DNA from: CALROG01 sp943369755
GTDB taxonomy: Bacteria > Pseudomonadota > Gammaproteobacteria > Burkholderiales > Burkholderiaceae_C
NCBI GenBank assembly: GCA_943369755.1
Contig: CALROG020000014.1
Coordinates: 28,650-92,649, forward strand
Length of the DNA: 64,000 bases
Direction of reading: 5' to 3'
Part shown: positions 24,200-32,741 of the stretch, piece by piece
How the letters are laid out: each line of letters starts with the position of its first letter
Position numbering within the stretch: position 1 is the stretch's first letter
The notes under the pieces: model-generated
Told to the model about the DNA's origin: nothing
Seen by the model: only the letters and a program-made list of their open reading frames with translations
Databases searched by the model: none
Position numbers and translations under genes: made by a program

Positions 24200-25009
24200 T
24201 TGAGTGAACATGCATTTGATGCCGCGATTGCCCTGACGGGCGGGCCCGGCAACATCTTTCATGGCCGCACCAGCCCGGCCTACGGCAACATGGTTGGGCC
24301 GTTCGGGGGTGTCACGGCAGCGCAGGCGCTGAACGCGGTGTTGCAACACCCCAAGCGCCAGGGCGATCCGGTCTCGCTCACGGTCAACTTCTGCGCGGCG
24401 CTGGCCGACGGGCCGTTTGAAGTTATCGCAAGACCAGCACGCACCAACCGCTCAACCCAGCACTGGGTGATTGAAGTCCAGCAAGGCGCTGGTACCGTGC
24501 TTACGGGCACGGCGTTCACCGCGCTGCGGCGCGACACCTGGAGCGCAACTGAGCATGCCTTGCCCGCCACACCCGCGCCTGCCGATGTGTTGCCCCAGGA
24601 AGGGCGCGGCCGGGTCGAGTGGATCAACCGCTACGAAATGCGCTTTATTGAGGGCTCCTTCCCGGCGGTGTGGGACGGCGCAGACCACGGCGTCAGCCGC
24701 ACCCAGTTATGGCTGCGCGACAACCCGCCGCGACCGCTGGACTTTGCTTCACTGACTGCGCTGGCAGACGTTTTCTTCCCGCGCATCTGGCGCAGGCGGG
24801 CAAGTCCGGTGCCGATCGGTACGGTGTCCATGACGATTTACTTTCATGCCGATGCCGCGCAACTGCAAGCCACCGGTACTGGTTACCTGCTGGGCCAGGC
24901 CAAGGCGCAGGCTTTTCGCAACGGTTATTTTGACCAGACTGCCCAGCTTTGGAACGAGGCCGGTGAGTTGCTGGTGACGACGCATCAGGTGGTTTACTAC
25001 AAGGAATGA
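24200..25009 (+). CDS. TesB-like double-hotdog acyl-CoA thioesterase
   Basis: A 269-residue protein with two hotdog domains (about 15-110 and 150-265) in the manner of acyl-CoA thioesterase II. The first has FHGRTSPAYGNMVGPFGGVTAAQALNAVL and SLTVNFCAALADGPFEV; the second ends GTGYLLGQAKAQAFRNGYFDQTAQLWNEAGELLVTTHQ. The start is taken as TTG 24200, with GGAG eight bases upstream; an open GTG at 24173 lies inside the terminator stem and is unlikely. The gene is followed by an SDR after 2 bases. Because a terminator separates it from the thiolase, it may begin a second transcript. Confidence 0.85.
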   Translation: MSEHAFDAAIALTGGPGNIFHGRTSPAYGNMVGPFGGVTAAQALNAVLQHPKRQGDPVSLTVNFCAALADGPFEVIARPARTNRSTQHWVIEVQQGAGTVLTGTAFTALRRDTWSATEHALPATPAPADVLPQEGRGRVEWINRYEMRFIEGSFPAVWDGADHGVSRTQLWLRDNPPRPLDFASLTALADVFFPRIWRRRASPVPIGTVSMTIYFHADAAQLQATGTGYLLGQAKAQAFRNGYFDQTAQLWNEAGELLVTTHQVVYYKE

Positions 25010-25011
25010 CG

Positions 25012-25746
25012 ATGAAACAGGTTGCCCTTGTCATCGGTGCGGGTGACGCCACTGGCGGTGCCGTGGCCCGGCGCTTTGCGCGCGAGGGTTATGTCGCATG
25101 CGCCACGCGTCGCAGCCTGGACAAGCTGCAACCTTTGCTGGCGCAAATCAAGGCCGAGGGCGGTGAGGCACACGGCTTTGCCTCGGACGCGCGCAAGGAA
25201 GAAGAGGTGGTGGCGCTGGTTGAGCAGATCGAGTCCACCCTGGGCCCGATCGAGGTGCTGGTGTTCAACATCGGAGCCAATGCGCCCAGCAGCGTGCTGG
25301 AGGAAACCGCGCGCAAGTACTTCAAGATATGGGAAATGGCCTGTTTCGGCGGCTTCCTGAATGGGCGGGAAGTGGCCAGGCGCATGGTTGCCCGGGCCGG
25401 GCCCGAACGCAAGCAAACCATCATCTTCACCGGGGCCACGGCGTCGCTACGCGGCGGCGCAGGCTTTGCCGCGTTTGCGGGTGCCAAGCATGCGCTGCGT
25501 GCGTTGGCGCAAAGCATGGCGCGTGAGCTGGGGCCGCGCGGTATTCATGTGGCCCACAGCATCATTGACGGGCCGATTGACACCGCTTTTATTCGCGACA
25601 ACTTCCCTGAGCGCTACGCCCTGAAAGCGCAGGACGGTGTGCTCAATCCCGAGCACATCGCAGACGCCTACTGGATGCTGCACCAGCAGCCGCGCGACGC
25701 CTGGACGCACGAGCTGGACCTGCGCCCCTACATGGAGAAGTTTTGA
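25012..25746 (+). CDS. SDR-family protein with Phe in place of the catalytic Tyr
   Basis: A 244-residue Rossmann SDR with cofactor loop VIGAGDATGGAVARRFA and NIGANAPSSVLEET. At the place of the YxxxK motif it reads FAAFAGAKHALRALAQ, so the Lys is kept but the Tyr is Phe; the Ser is present in GATASLRGG. Members of this subgroup that I recall keep FAxAK, so it may be conserved and not a mutation. Enzymatic activity is uncertain. ATG 25012 is chosen (GGA six bases before); ATG 25006 overlaps the preceding stop. The following isomerase gene overlaps by one base. Confidence 0.85.
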   Translation: MKQVALVIGAGDATGGAVARRFAREGYVACATRRSLDKLQPLLAQIKAEGGEAHGFASDARKEEEVVALVEQIESTLGPIEVLVFNIGANAPSSVLEETARKYFKIWEMACFGGFLNGREVARRMVARAGPERKQTIIFTGATASLRGGAGFAAFAGAKHALRALAQSMARELGPRGIHVAHSIIDGPIDTAFIRDNFPERYALKAQDGVLNPEHIADAYWMLHQQPRDAWTHELDLRPYMEKF

Positions 25747-26333
25747 TGAAGCAGTTCGAGTTCTGGTTTGACTTCGGAAGCCCGGCGTCGTACCTCGCCT
25801 GGACCCAGGTCCCGGTGATTGAACAGGAAACAGGCGCACAGGCAAGCTATTGCCCAATGTTGCTGGGCGCGGTGTTTCAGGCCACTGGCAACCATTCGCC
25901 TGCCACCATCCCGGCCAAAGGTGCCTACACCGTCACCGACTTTGCCCGCTTTGCCAGGCGCTACGGCGTGGCACTGCGCCGCAACCCGCATTTCCCGATC
26001 AACACCCTCATGCTGATGCGCGGTGCGGTGGGCTTGCAGTTGCGCCAGCCCGCCCGCTTCATGGCTTATGGCGACGCCGTCTTTCAGGCCATCTGGGTGC
26101 AGGCGAAGAACCTGAACGACCCTGCCGTTGCGGGCGCGGTGCTGCACGCTGCAGGCTTTGAGCCACAGGCCATGCTGGCCTTGACCCAGGACGTTGAGGT
26201 GAAAGAGCGCCTGAAAGCTGTGACCCAGCAGGCCATTGAGCGTGGCGTTTTCGGAGCCCCCACTTTTTTTGTTGGCGACCAGATGTTCTGGGGCCAGGAC
26301 CGCATTGACTTTGTAAAGGAAGCCTTGAGATGA
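25746..26333 (+). CDS. 2-hydroxychromene-2-carboxylate isomerase-like protein (DsbA/GST-kappa family)
   Basis: A 195-residue thioredoxin-fold protein of the HCCA isomerase group. It opens with FEFWFDFGSPASYLAW, where the Ser is the residue that binds glutathione in GST-kappa and HCCA isomerase, continues with a helical insertion (MRGAVGLQL, FMAYGDAVFQAIWVQAKNLNDP) and closes with GVFGAPTFFVGDQMFWGQDRIDFV, the cis-Pro loop. There is no CxxC, so disulfide exchange is not expected. It may be a glutathione-dependent isomerase of an aromatic or unsaturated acyl intermediate. The start overlaps the SDR stop (TGATG). Confidence 0.88.
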   Translation: MKQFEFWFDFGSPASYLAWTQVPVIEQETGAQASYCPMLLGAVFQATGNHSPATIPAKGAYTVTDFARFARRYGVALRRNPHFPINTLMLMRGAVGLQLRQPARFMAYGDAVFQAIWVQAKNLNDPAVAGAVLHAAGFEPQAMLALTQDVEVKERLKAVTQQAIERGVFGAPTFFVGDQMFWGQDRIDFVKEALR

Positions 26334-27094
26334 CTGACATCCTTACCCACACCGAAGCAGGCGTGATGACCATCACGCTGAACCGCGTGGACAAGAAAAA
26401 CTCGATCACCGCCGCCATGTACGCCGCCATGGCCGACGCGCTGCACGCGGGCGCGGCTGACGCCGCCATTCGCGTGGTGGTGTTCCAGGGCCATGAGGCG
26501 GTGTTCAGTGCCGGAAACGACATCGGGGACTTTCTCAACAAGCCGCCGGCCGGGCAAAACTCGCCGGTGTTCCGTTTCCTGCATGGCATTGCGGCCTTCC
26601 CCAAGCCCTTGATCGCCGCCGTCTGCGGCCCGGCGGTGGGCGTGGGCACCACGATGCTGCTGCATTGCGACCTGGTTTATGCCGGTGACAACGCGGCCTT
26701 CAGCATGCCCTTCGTCAATCTGGGCCTGTGTCCCGAGGCGGCGTCCAGCCTGCTGTTGCCGCAGATGCTGGGCTACCACCGCGCGGCAGAGGCACTGTTG
26801 ATGGGTGAGCCTTTCATGGCCGAGGCCGCGCTGGAGGTGGGCCTGGTCAACCGCGTGCTGCCGCCCACCGAAACCAATGGCTACGCCCAGGCCCAGGCCC
26901 GCAAGCTCGCCACCAAGCCGATCAGCGCGCTGGTGGAGACCAAGCGCCTCATGAAAAAAGGCCAGGCCCAGCTGGTGGCGCAACAAATGGCGGAAGAAGG
27001 CACCAGCTTTGCCCGCATGCTTGGCGAGCCGGCTGCCAAAGAGGCCTTCACCGCTTTCATGGCCCGGCGCAAACCGGATTTCAGTCAGGTTTAG
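26330..27094 (+). CDS. Enoyl-CoA hydratase/isomerase family protein
   Basis: A 254-residue crotonase. The oxyanion-hole segments are FSAGNDIGDFL and CGPAVGVGTTMLLHCDLVYA. MPFVNLGLCPEAASSLLLPQML supplies the second catalytic region, where the second Glu is present as PEAAS, a pattern seen in isomerase-like members (ECI/PaaG). The C-terminal trimerisation helices are complete. It overlaps the preceding gene by four bases (ATGA). It may shift double bonds of unsaturated acyl-CoA and could also supply a hydratase step for the carboxylase cluster downstream, but this is speculative. Confidence 0.9.
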   Translation: MTDILTHTEAGVMTITLNRVDKKNSITAAMYAAMADALHAGAADAAIRVVVFQGHEAVFSAGNDIGDFLNKPPAGQNSPVFRFLHGIAAFPKPLIAAVCGPAVGVGTTMLLHCDLVYAGDNAAFSMPFVNLGLCPEAASSLLLPQMLGYHRAAEALLMGEPFMAEAALEVGLVNRVLPPTETNGYAQAQARKLATKPISALVETKRLMKKGQAQLVAQQMAEEGTSFARMLGEPAAKEAFTAFMARRKPDFSQV

Positions 27095-27099
27095 GAGAC

Positions 27100-27153
27100 A
27101 AAATCGCCGCTAGCCCGCATCAGCATTGCGTGAGCCACTATAAAAATAGTAGC
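27100..27153 (-). repeat. Interspersed palindrome-headed repeat, copy C (intergenic)
   Basis: AAATCGCCGCTAGCCCGCAT, then CAGCATTGCGTGAGCCACTA and AAAAATAGTAGC, the reverse orientation of copies A, D and E. It starts 6 bases after the crotonase stop. The rest of this 166-base gap holds no gene that I can see. Confidence 0.75.
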
Positions 27154-27260
27154 GATTTCAGGGGCCGCGCGGGCCCGGTTGCAGCGTGTAGTGGGTCTAC
27201 CACGGGTCCAGCGCAAGCGCTTTTTCTGGTGAGTTCTACCGGTGAGGTAGCCTTGCGTGC

Positions 27261-28370
27261 ATGACTGATCCCATGGCGCTGGCGCGCCAGCATTTTCTGG
27301 ACGGCGTTGTCCACTTCGAGGCCAATCGCCTGGCGGAGGCCGAGGCCAGCTTTGAGGCCGCACTGGCCTTGGCACCGGGCCGCCCGTCGGTGCTGACCAA
27401 CCTGGGTGCCGCCCGCGTGCGCCGCGGTAAATTTGCAGAGGCTGCACCGGTTCTGCGCCAGGCCTGCACGGCGGAGCCCGGCAACGCCGAGGCCTGGGGC
27501 CACCTGGGAACCGCCTGTGCCGAACTGGGCCAGATCGAGCAGGCGCTCGCGGCGTTTGACCGCGCCTTGCAGATCAACCCGGAGGTGGCCGAGGCCTGGA
27601 GCCGTCGTGGCGGGCTGCTGCGCGAGGCGGGCCAACTGCAAGAGGCGGCGATCTGCTTTGAGCGGGCGATTGCGCTGGGGGCCGACGACCCCTTGCATCG
27701 CTATTACCTGGCGTCGGTGCGCGGCAACACCCCGCCTGCGCCGCCGCGCGAGTATGTGCAGGCCCTGTTCGACACCTATGCCGGCGAGTTTCAGGGCCAC
27801 TTGGTCAGCCAGCTCAACTACTGCGCCCACGAGGTGTTGGTGCAGGGGCTTCAGGCACTGGGCCCGCGGCGTTACCCCTCGGTGCTCGACCTGGGTTGCG
27901 GAACCGGCCTGTGCGGCCCACTGGTGCGGCCGCTGGCCGGGCAAGTGGATGGGGTGGACCTGTCGGCGGCAATGCTGGCCCAGGCCCGCGAGACGGGTGC
28001 CTACACCCAGCTATTTGAAGCTGACATCACGCAATGGCTGGCTGAAGCCCAGCGCCAGGACGACCTGGTGCTGGCGGCCGATGTGTTCATCTATGTGGGG
28101 GCGCTGGAAGCGGTGTTTGCCGGGGTGGCCGACATTCTTGCGCCCGGTGGTGTGTTTGCCTTCAGCGTTGAGGCCCTGCCCGATGGGCAAGACCTGCGCC
28201 TGCTGCCCAGCCTGCGCTATGCGCATTCCGAGGCCTATTTGCGCCGGCTGGCCGGTTTGCACGGCATGGCAGTCAGGGCGGTGCTGCGCGCGCCGTTGCG
28301 CGAAGACCAGCGCCGCCCGGTCCAGGGCCTGTATGTTTATCTGGAACAACCGCTTCAGGCGCAAACCTGA
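27261..28370 (+). CDS. TPR-repeat fused to SAM-dependent methyltransferase
   Basis: A 369-residue cytoplasmic protein. Residues about 5-140 form four tetratricopeptide repeats (AEAEASFEAALALAPGRPSVLTNLGAA and GQIEQALAAFDRALQINPEVAEAWSRRG are clear copies). Residues about 165-360 are a class I methyltransferase: VLDLGCGTGLCGPLV is the SAM-binding motif I, VDGVDLSAAMLAQA motif II, and ADVFIYVGALEAVFAGVADILAPGGVFAFSVE motifs III-IV. The phrase FDTYAGEFQGHLV...LNYCAHEVL before the fold resembles the small-molecule methyltransferase group near Coq5/NDUFAF5-like proteins. The substrate is unknown. The gene ends in a perfect hairpin shared with the convergent Tim44-domain gene. Confidence 0.88.
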   Translation: MTDPMALARQHFLDGVVHFEANRLAEAEASFEAALALAPGRPSVLTNLGAARVRRGKFAEAAPVLRQACTAEPGNAEAWGHLGTACAELGQIEQALAAFDRALQINPEVAEAWSRRGGLLREAGQLQEAAICFERAIALGADDPLHRYYLASVRGNTPPAPPREYVQALFDTYAGEFQGHLVSQLNYCAHEVLVQGLQALGPRRYPSVLDLGCGTGLCGPLVRPLAGQVDGVDLSAAMLAQARETGAYTQLFEADITQWLAEAQRQDDLVLAADVFIYVGALEAVFAGVADILAPGGVFAFSVEALPDGQDLRLLPSLRYAHSEAYLRRLAGLHGMAVRAVLRAPLREDQRRPVQGLYVYLEQPLQAQT

Positions 28371-28377
28371 AGCGGTT
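28348..28377. terminator. Perfect 12-bp hairpin between convergent genes
   Basis: AACCGCTTCAGG and CCTGAAGCGGTT flank a six-base loop and overlap the last codons and stop of the methyltransferase gene. There is no clear T run on either side, so termination efficiency is uncertain, but the position between two convergent genes supports a bidirectional role. Confidence 0.55.
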
Positions 28378-28390
28378 GGCTTGGCACTGA

Positions 28391-29326
28391 CTACGACGAC
28401 AGCGTTGACTGCTGGATGCCTGCCAGCACCCAGCCGCCCGAACCCTGGCGCGGCTTGGCCAGGTGCCAGATTTCGTCGAAGGCTTCCGGCGTGGTGGTGC
28501 CGCGCTCTTGCGTCTGGCCGGTGAAGCGAACGCTTACCAGGTAGCGTGCGTCTTCTTCAACCACTTCCAGCACCTCGGCGTCCAGGCGCGGCACGTCGGT
28601 GTGCTGGGTGGCGGCACCCCGCTCGGTCAGGTCCATTTGCAGCTCTGCAAACATCTCGGGCGTGGTGAACTGGCGCAAGTCGTCCAGGTTGCCTGCATCA
28701 TTGGCGGCCTGCATCCGGATGAAGTTGACCTTGGCATTGCGCACGAAACCCTGAACGTCAAAGTCTGCCGGGATGCGGCTGGCCGGCGCGGCACCATTGC
28801 CAGCCAGGCCACTGCCGATCATCGAGCCGCCACTGGCACCGGTGTTGGCCATGGGCGCGGCCATGCGAAAGGCGTTGTTTTGCTGGTTCCCTGCATCAGC
28901 ACCAGTGCCTGCACCCGCACCTGCATAGGCCAAACCGTCGCCACCGTTGCCCCGGGCTGCGGCGCGCTTGCGCATGATGAAGCCGATCAACGCGATCACG
29001 GCCACAGCGATCAGGGCCATGGTCATGAAATTGGCGAGCCCCTCACCAAAACCCAGGTGCGATGCCAGTGCGGCAATGCCCAGGCCAGCCGCAAGGCCGG
29101 CAACCGGGCCCAGCCATTTGCTGCGGTTGGAGCCGGCCGCTGCTGCACCTGCCGCAGCCGGTGTGGCGGGCGTTTGAACAGCGGGGGACTTGTCAGGCGG
29201 AGCAGCCTGGCGCTGTGTGCCAACAGATTTGCCGCCGCCCAGGCGCTTGGCGGCCTCGGCGTCGAGCGCAACGGTGGACAGGCCAAGCGTGAACACCACG
29301 GCCAGCAAAGTTAAGAGTTTTTTCAT
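28391..29326 (-). CDS. Tim44-like domain membrane protein
   Basis: A 311-residue protein with a signal peptide or anchor (MKKLLTLLAVVFTLGLSTVALDAEA), a Lys/Ala/Pro-rich low-complexity linker, a glycine-rich membrane region (WLGPVAGLAAGLGIAALASHLGFG plus FMTMALIAVAVIALIGFIM, about 75-120), a second low-complexity linker, and a C-terminal Tim44-like domain (about 190-308) with VQGFVRNAKVNFIRMQAANDAGNLDDLRQFTTPEMFAELQ. Bacterial Tim44-domain proteins of this layout are common in Burkholderiales; their role is not established. ATG 29326 is used because GGAG lies six bases before it. Confidence 0.93.
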   Translation of the reverse strand: MKKLLTLLAVVFTLGLSTVALDAEAAKRLGGGKSVGTQRQAAPPDKSPAVQTPATPAAAGAAAAGSNRSKWLGPVAGLAAGLGIAALASHLGFGEGLANFMTMALIAVAVIALIGFIMRKRAAARGNGGDGLAYAGAGAGTGADAGNQQNNAFRMAAPMANTGASGGSMIGSGLAGNGAAPASRIPADFDVQGFVRNAKVNFIRMQAANDAGNLDDLRQFTTPEMFAELQMDLTERGAATQHTDVPRLDAEVLEVVEEDARYLVSVRFTGQTQERGTTTPEAFDEIWHLAKPRQGSGGWVLAGIQQSTLSS

Positions 29327-29506
29327 CAAGGTCTCCAGTAAAGATGATTCGAGCTGAGCAAGGATAGGCCTTTCAGCGGCAATATAAAGCAGAAACTCAA
29401 GTTGTTTTTGTTCGTAAAAACAGGAATATTAGAAGAAAACTGTTCTGCAATATTTTCGCAAAGCGTTTGCTTGTTAAAAATTACAACGTTTGATATGGTA
29501 CCTGTC

Positions 29507-30148
29507 ATGGATCAAGTTGTTGCCGAAAAACGCCCGCGCGGCCGACCCCGCAAAACGGTCGAAGACCGCGACGACGGCAATCGCCGCCAGGCGTTGCTGC
29601 ATTCAGCCGCGGAGCTGTTTCGCCGCAAGGGCTTTGACGCTACCAGCACGCGCGACATTGCGGCGGCGGCTGGCATGCAAAGCGGCTCGCCGTTCTACCA
29701 CTTTGAAAGCAAGGGCGCGCTGCTGTTTGCGGTGATGCAAGAGGGCATGCACACGGCCATCGCCCGCCAAGCCCGGGCGCTACAAAAAAATGAGCAGCTC
29801 ACGCAAGATGCACGCAGGCTGCTGGCAGTTTTGATCCGAAATCACTTTGATGTGCTGCTGGGTCCGGGCAGCGACTTCATTCCGGTCATGCTGTATGAGT
29901 CGCGCTCCATCACGGCGCTGCAGCGGGCCACCCTGGCCACGCTGCAAGGCCAGTACGAGGCGCCCTGGGTGCCGGTGCTGCAGGCACTGCATCGCAACGG
30001 GCTGCTGCGGGCCGACGTCAAGCTGGCGCGGTTGCTGATCTTTGGCGCGCTGAACTGGTCGGTGCAGTGGTACGACCAAAAAAAGGGCGCGACGCTAGAC
30101 CAACTCACGCAGGCTGCCATGGCCTTGTTTATCGAAGAAAAATCATGA
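29507..30148 (+). CDS. TetR-family regulator of the carboxylase cluster (AtuR/LiuR-position)
   Basis: A 213-residue TetR protein. After a basic AT-hook-like start (KRPRGRPRKT) the helix-turn-helix domain reads ALLHSAAELFRRKGFDATSTRDIAAAAGMQSGSPFYHFESKGALLFAVM. The ligand domain includes LLGPGSDFIPVMLYESRSIT. It lies at the head of the SDR-carboxylase-dehydrogenase operon and overlaps the SDR by four bases, so it probably regulates it, as AtuR does for the acyclic terpene locus. A copy of the interspersed repeat (29779-29833) sits in frame in the middle of the gene. The ATG at 29507 is chosen over 29495 without strong ribosome-site evidence. The 180 bases upstream are unusually AT-rich and probably hold the promoter. 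Confidence 0.9.
   Translation: MDQVVAEKRPRGRPRKTVEDRDDGNRRQALLHSAAELFRRKGFDATSTRDIAAAAGMQSGSPFYHFESKGALLFAVMQEGMHTAIARQARALQKNEQLTQDARRLLAVLIRNHFDVLLGPGSDFIPVMLYESRSITALQRATLATLQGQYEAPWVPVLQALHRNGLLRADVKLARLLIFGALNWSVQWYDQKKGATLDQLTQAAMALFIEEKS
29779..29833 (+). repeat. Interspersed palindrome-headed repeat, copy D (inside the TetR gene)
   Basis: GCTACAAAAAAATGAGCAGC, then CTCACGCAAG, GCACGCAGGCTGCTGGCAG and TTTTG, in the same order as copies A and E. It is read as LQKNEQLTQDARRLLAVLI, in the same frame as copy E. Confidence 0.65.
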
Positions 30149-31041
30149 GCTACAGATCTGTCTTTCGTCCCGGCCTGCTGGCGGGACAGGTGTTGGTGGT
30201 CACCGGCGGCGGCTCTGGCATCGGCCGCTGCACCGCGCATGAGCTGGCGGCTCTGGGTGCCCATGTGGTGCTGATTGGCCGCAACCTGAACCGGTTGCAA
30301 GACGTGGCGGGCGAAATTGCGGCCGACGCCAGCGACCTTAAGGGCCAGGTGAGCTTTCATGTCTGCGACATCCGCAACGAAGAGGCGGTACGCAACACCG
30401 TCACGGCCATCGTGGCCGCCCGCGGGCGGATTGATGGCCTGGTGAACAACGCCGGCGGCCAGTACATCACCCCGCTGGAAAAGATCAGCGCCAAAGGCTG
30501 GGACGCCGTGGTGGCCACCAACCTGACCGGCGGCTTCCTGATGGCGCGCGAGTGCTATGTGCAGTCCATGCAGGCCCATGGCGGCAGCATCGTCAATATC
30601 GTGGCCGACTTCTGGGGCTCCATGCCCGGCATGGGGCACAGCGGCGCGGCCCGGGCTGGCATGGTGAGCCTTACCGAAACCGCGGCGCTGGAGTGGGCCA
30701 AAAGTGGCGTGCGGGTGAACGCGGTGGCACCCGGCTACATCGCCTCCAGCGGCATGGACCACTATCCGCCCGAGGCCGGCCCGATGCTGCGCGAGATGCG
30801 TGACACCGTGCCGCTGGGCCGCTTTGGTAACGAGGCTGAAACCTCGGCCGCCATTGTGTTTTTGCTCAGCCCGGCGGCCAGTTTCATCAGCGGCACGGTC
30901 ATGCGGGTTGACGGCGCACGGCCGCAGGTGCGCATGGGCTGGGGCGAGGTTGCGGCCTCTGTTGACGTTCAGCAACGCGATGCGGTGAAGCCGTTCGACG
31001 GCTTTCATCGCTACCAGACCCCAAAGGTGTTTCAGACATGA
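30145..31041 (+). CDS. SDR of the PECR/AtuB type (enoyl-CoA reductase-like)
   Basis: A 298-residue SDR with cofactor loop TGGGSGIGRCTAHELAALGA, VNNAGGQYITP and NLTGGFLMARE. Where classical SDRs have YxxxK it reads GHSGAARAGMVSLTETAALEWA, followed by VAPGYIASSGMDHYP and LLSPAASFISGTVMRVDGA. The HSGAARAG segment is characteristic of peroxisomal trans-2-enoyl-CoA reductase (PECR) and of AtuB-type proteins, which lack the classical Tyr. A basic C-terminal extension of about 35 residues ends the protein. In an atu-like pathway it could act on an unsaturated acyl-CoA or the terpenoid alcohol/aldehyde. It overlaps the TetR gene by four bases. Confidence 0.88.
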   Translation: MSYRSVFRPGLLAGQVLVVTGGGSGIGRCTAHELAALGAHVVLIGRNLNRLQDVAGEIAADASDLKGQVSFHVCDIRNEEAVRNTVTAIVAARGRIDGLVNNAGGQYITPLEKISAKGWDAVVATNLTGGFLMARECYVQSMQAHGGSIVNIVADFWGSMPGMGHSGAARAGMVSLTETAALEWAKSGVRVNAVAPGYIASSGMDHYPPEAGPMLREMRDTVPLGRFGNEAETSAAIVFLLSPAASFISGTVMRVDGARPQVRMGWGEVAASVDVQQRDAVKPFDGFHRYQTPKVFQT

Positions 31042-31051
31042 GAGCCGTTCA

Positions 31052-32671
31052 ATGACGATTTTTCAGAGTTCGTGGAACGCTGCCGGGGCGGTGGCCCAGC
31101 AGCGGCGCGACGTCATGCTGGCGCGCATTGCGCAACTGCACGCGCTGCAAGACCGCGCTGCCCAGGCCTCGGCCAAATCCAAGCCGGTGTTTGACAAGCG
31201 CGGCCAGTTGCTGCCACGGGAGCGCGTGGCGCTGGTGCTGGACCCCGGCACGGCCTTTTTGCCGCTGTGTTCGCTGGCCGGTTTTCTGCAAGACACCCGG
31301 GACCCCGCCGCGTCAATACCGGGCGGCGGCATTGTGGCAGGCATCGGCTTTGTCAGCGGCGTGCGCTGCATGGTGGTGGCCAGTGATTCGGGTATTGAGG
31401 CCGGTGCCATTCAGCCCATGGGCCTGGACAAGATTTTGCGGGTGCAGGAGCTGGCGTTGCAAAACAAGCTGCCCTTCTTGCACTTGGTCGAAAGCGCAGG
31501 GGCCAACCTCATGAAGTACCGGGTCGAGGGCTTCGTCCATGGCGGCAGCCTGTTTCGCAACCTGGCGCGCCTGTCGGCTGCTGGTTTGCCGGTGATCACG
31601 GTGCAGCATGGCTCGGGCACTGCGGGCGGTGCCTACATGCCGGGCTTGAGCGACTCGGTGATCATGGTGCGCGGGCGGTCGCGTGCTTTTCTGGCCGGGC
31701 CGCCGTTGCTGATGGCAGCCACCGGCGAAGTGGCCACTGAAGAGGAACTGGGCGGGGCCGAAATGCACGCCAGCGTGTCGGGCCTGGGCGAATACCTGGC
31801 CGAGGACGACCGACAGGCGCTGGGCATTGCGCGGGAAGTTATGGCGCGCACGGGGTGGCAGTCGGCATTGGCCCGCCCTGAGTCAGCCCCAACCCAACCC
31901 CGCTACCCTGGCGAAGAGCTGCTCACGCTGATGTCTGCCAGCCACCGCGAGCCGGTGGACATGCGCGAGGTCATTGCCCGACTGGTGGATGACTCCGATC
32001 TGCTGGAGTTCAAGCCTTTGTACGGTGCCTCCACGGTTTGCGCCCAAGCCTGCTTGCAAGGCCACCATGTTGGCATCATTACCAACAACGGCCCGATTGA
32101 CGTGGCGGGTGCCAACAAGGCCACGCATTTCATCCAGCTGATGTGCCAGCTTGGCCACCCGCTGATTTACCTGCAAAACACTACCGGCTACATGGTGGGC
32201 AAAGACAGCGAGCAGGGCGGCATGATCAAGCACGGCAGCAAGATGATTCAGGCCGTCACCAATGCCACCGTGCCCCAGCTCACCATTCAGTGCGGGGCCA
32301 GTTTTGGTGCCGGCAACTACGGCATGTGTGGCCGTGGCTATGCGCCGCGCTTTCTGTTCAGTTGGCCCAGCGCGCGCACTGCGGTGATGGGTGGCGAGCA
32401 GGCGGCGCGCACCATGCAGATCGTGAACGATGCGGCACTGGCGCGCAAAGGCATCGCGCCCGACCCGGCCGCCGCGCAGGCCCAGTTTGAAAAGATCGTC
32501 AACCTGTTCGAGTCGCAGGCCGACGCCTTCTACACCAGTGGCCTGTTGCTGGACGACGGCGTGATCGACCCGCGCGACACCCGCGCCGTACTGGCCTTTT
32601 GCCTGGACACCTGCGCGCAAGCTGCCGACCGTCAGGCACGACCGATGCAGTTTGGCGTGGCGCGAATGTGA
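31052..32671 (+). CDS. Acyl-CoA carboxylase beta subunit (geranyl-CoA/3-methylcrotonyl-CoA carboxylase type)
   Basis: A 539-residue carboxyltransferase subunit. Together with the biotin-carrying alpha subunit at 33908 it carboxylates a branched enoyl-CoA. Two crotonase-like halves are visible: GIVAGIGFVSGVRCMVVASDSGIEAGAIQPMG, QHGSGTAGGAYMPGLSD and FLAGPPLLMAATGEVATEEELGGAEMH in the first, and GIITNNGPIDVAGANKATHFIQL, TGYMVGKDSEQGGMIKHGSKM and GASFGAGNYGMCGRGYAPRFLFSWPSARTAVMGGEQAA in the second. LAGPPLLMAATGEVA resembles AtuC (geranyl-CoA carboxylase) more than the LGGPPLVKAATGE of methylcrotonyl-CoA carboxylase, from memory. The leucine pathway marker HMG-CoA lyase is absent nearby. Confidence 0.9.
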   Translation: MTIFQSSWNAAGAVAQQRRDVMLARIAQLHALQDRAAQASAKSKPVFDKRGQLLPRERVALVLDPGTAFLPLCSLAGFLQDTRDPAASIPGGGIVAGIGFVSGVRCMVVASDSGIEAGAIQPMGLDKILRVQELALQNKLPFLHLVESAGANLMKYRVEGFVHGGSLFRNLARLSAAGLPVITVQHGSGTAGGAYMPGLSDSVIMVRGRSRAFLAGPPLLMAATGEVATEEELGGAEMHASVSGLGEYLAEDDRQALGIAREVMARTGWQSALARPESAPTQPRYPGEELLTLMSASHREPVDMREVIARLVDDSDLLEFKPLYGASTVCAQACLQGHHVGIITNNGPIDVAGANKATHFIQLMCQLGHPLIYLQNTTGYMVGKDSEQGGMIKHGSKMIQAVTNATVPQLTIQCGASFGAGNYGMCGRGYAPRFLFSWPSARTAVMGGEQAARTMQIVNDAALARKGIAPDPAAAQAQFEKIVNLFESQADAFYTSGLLLDDGVIDPRDTRAVLAFCLDTCAQAADRQARPMQFGVARM

Positions 32672-32741
32672 AACCTTGCGGGACAGACCAGATTTTGCGC
32701 AGCGAATCTGCTCTGTCCCCAACCGATCAAACGGAGACACC

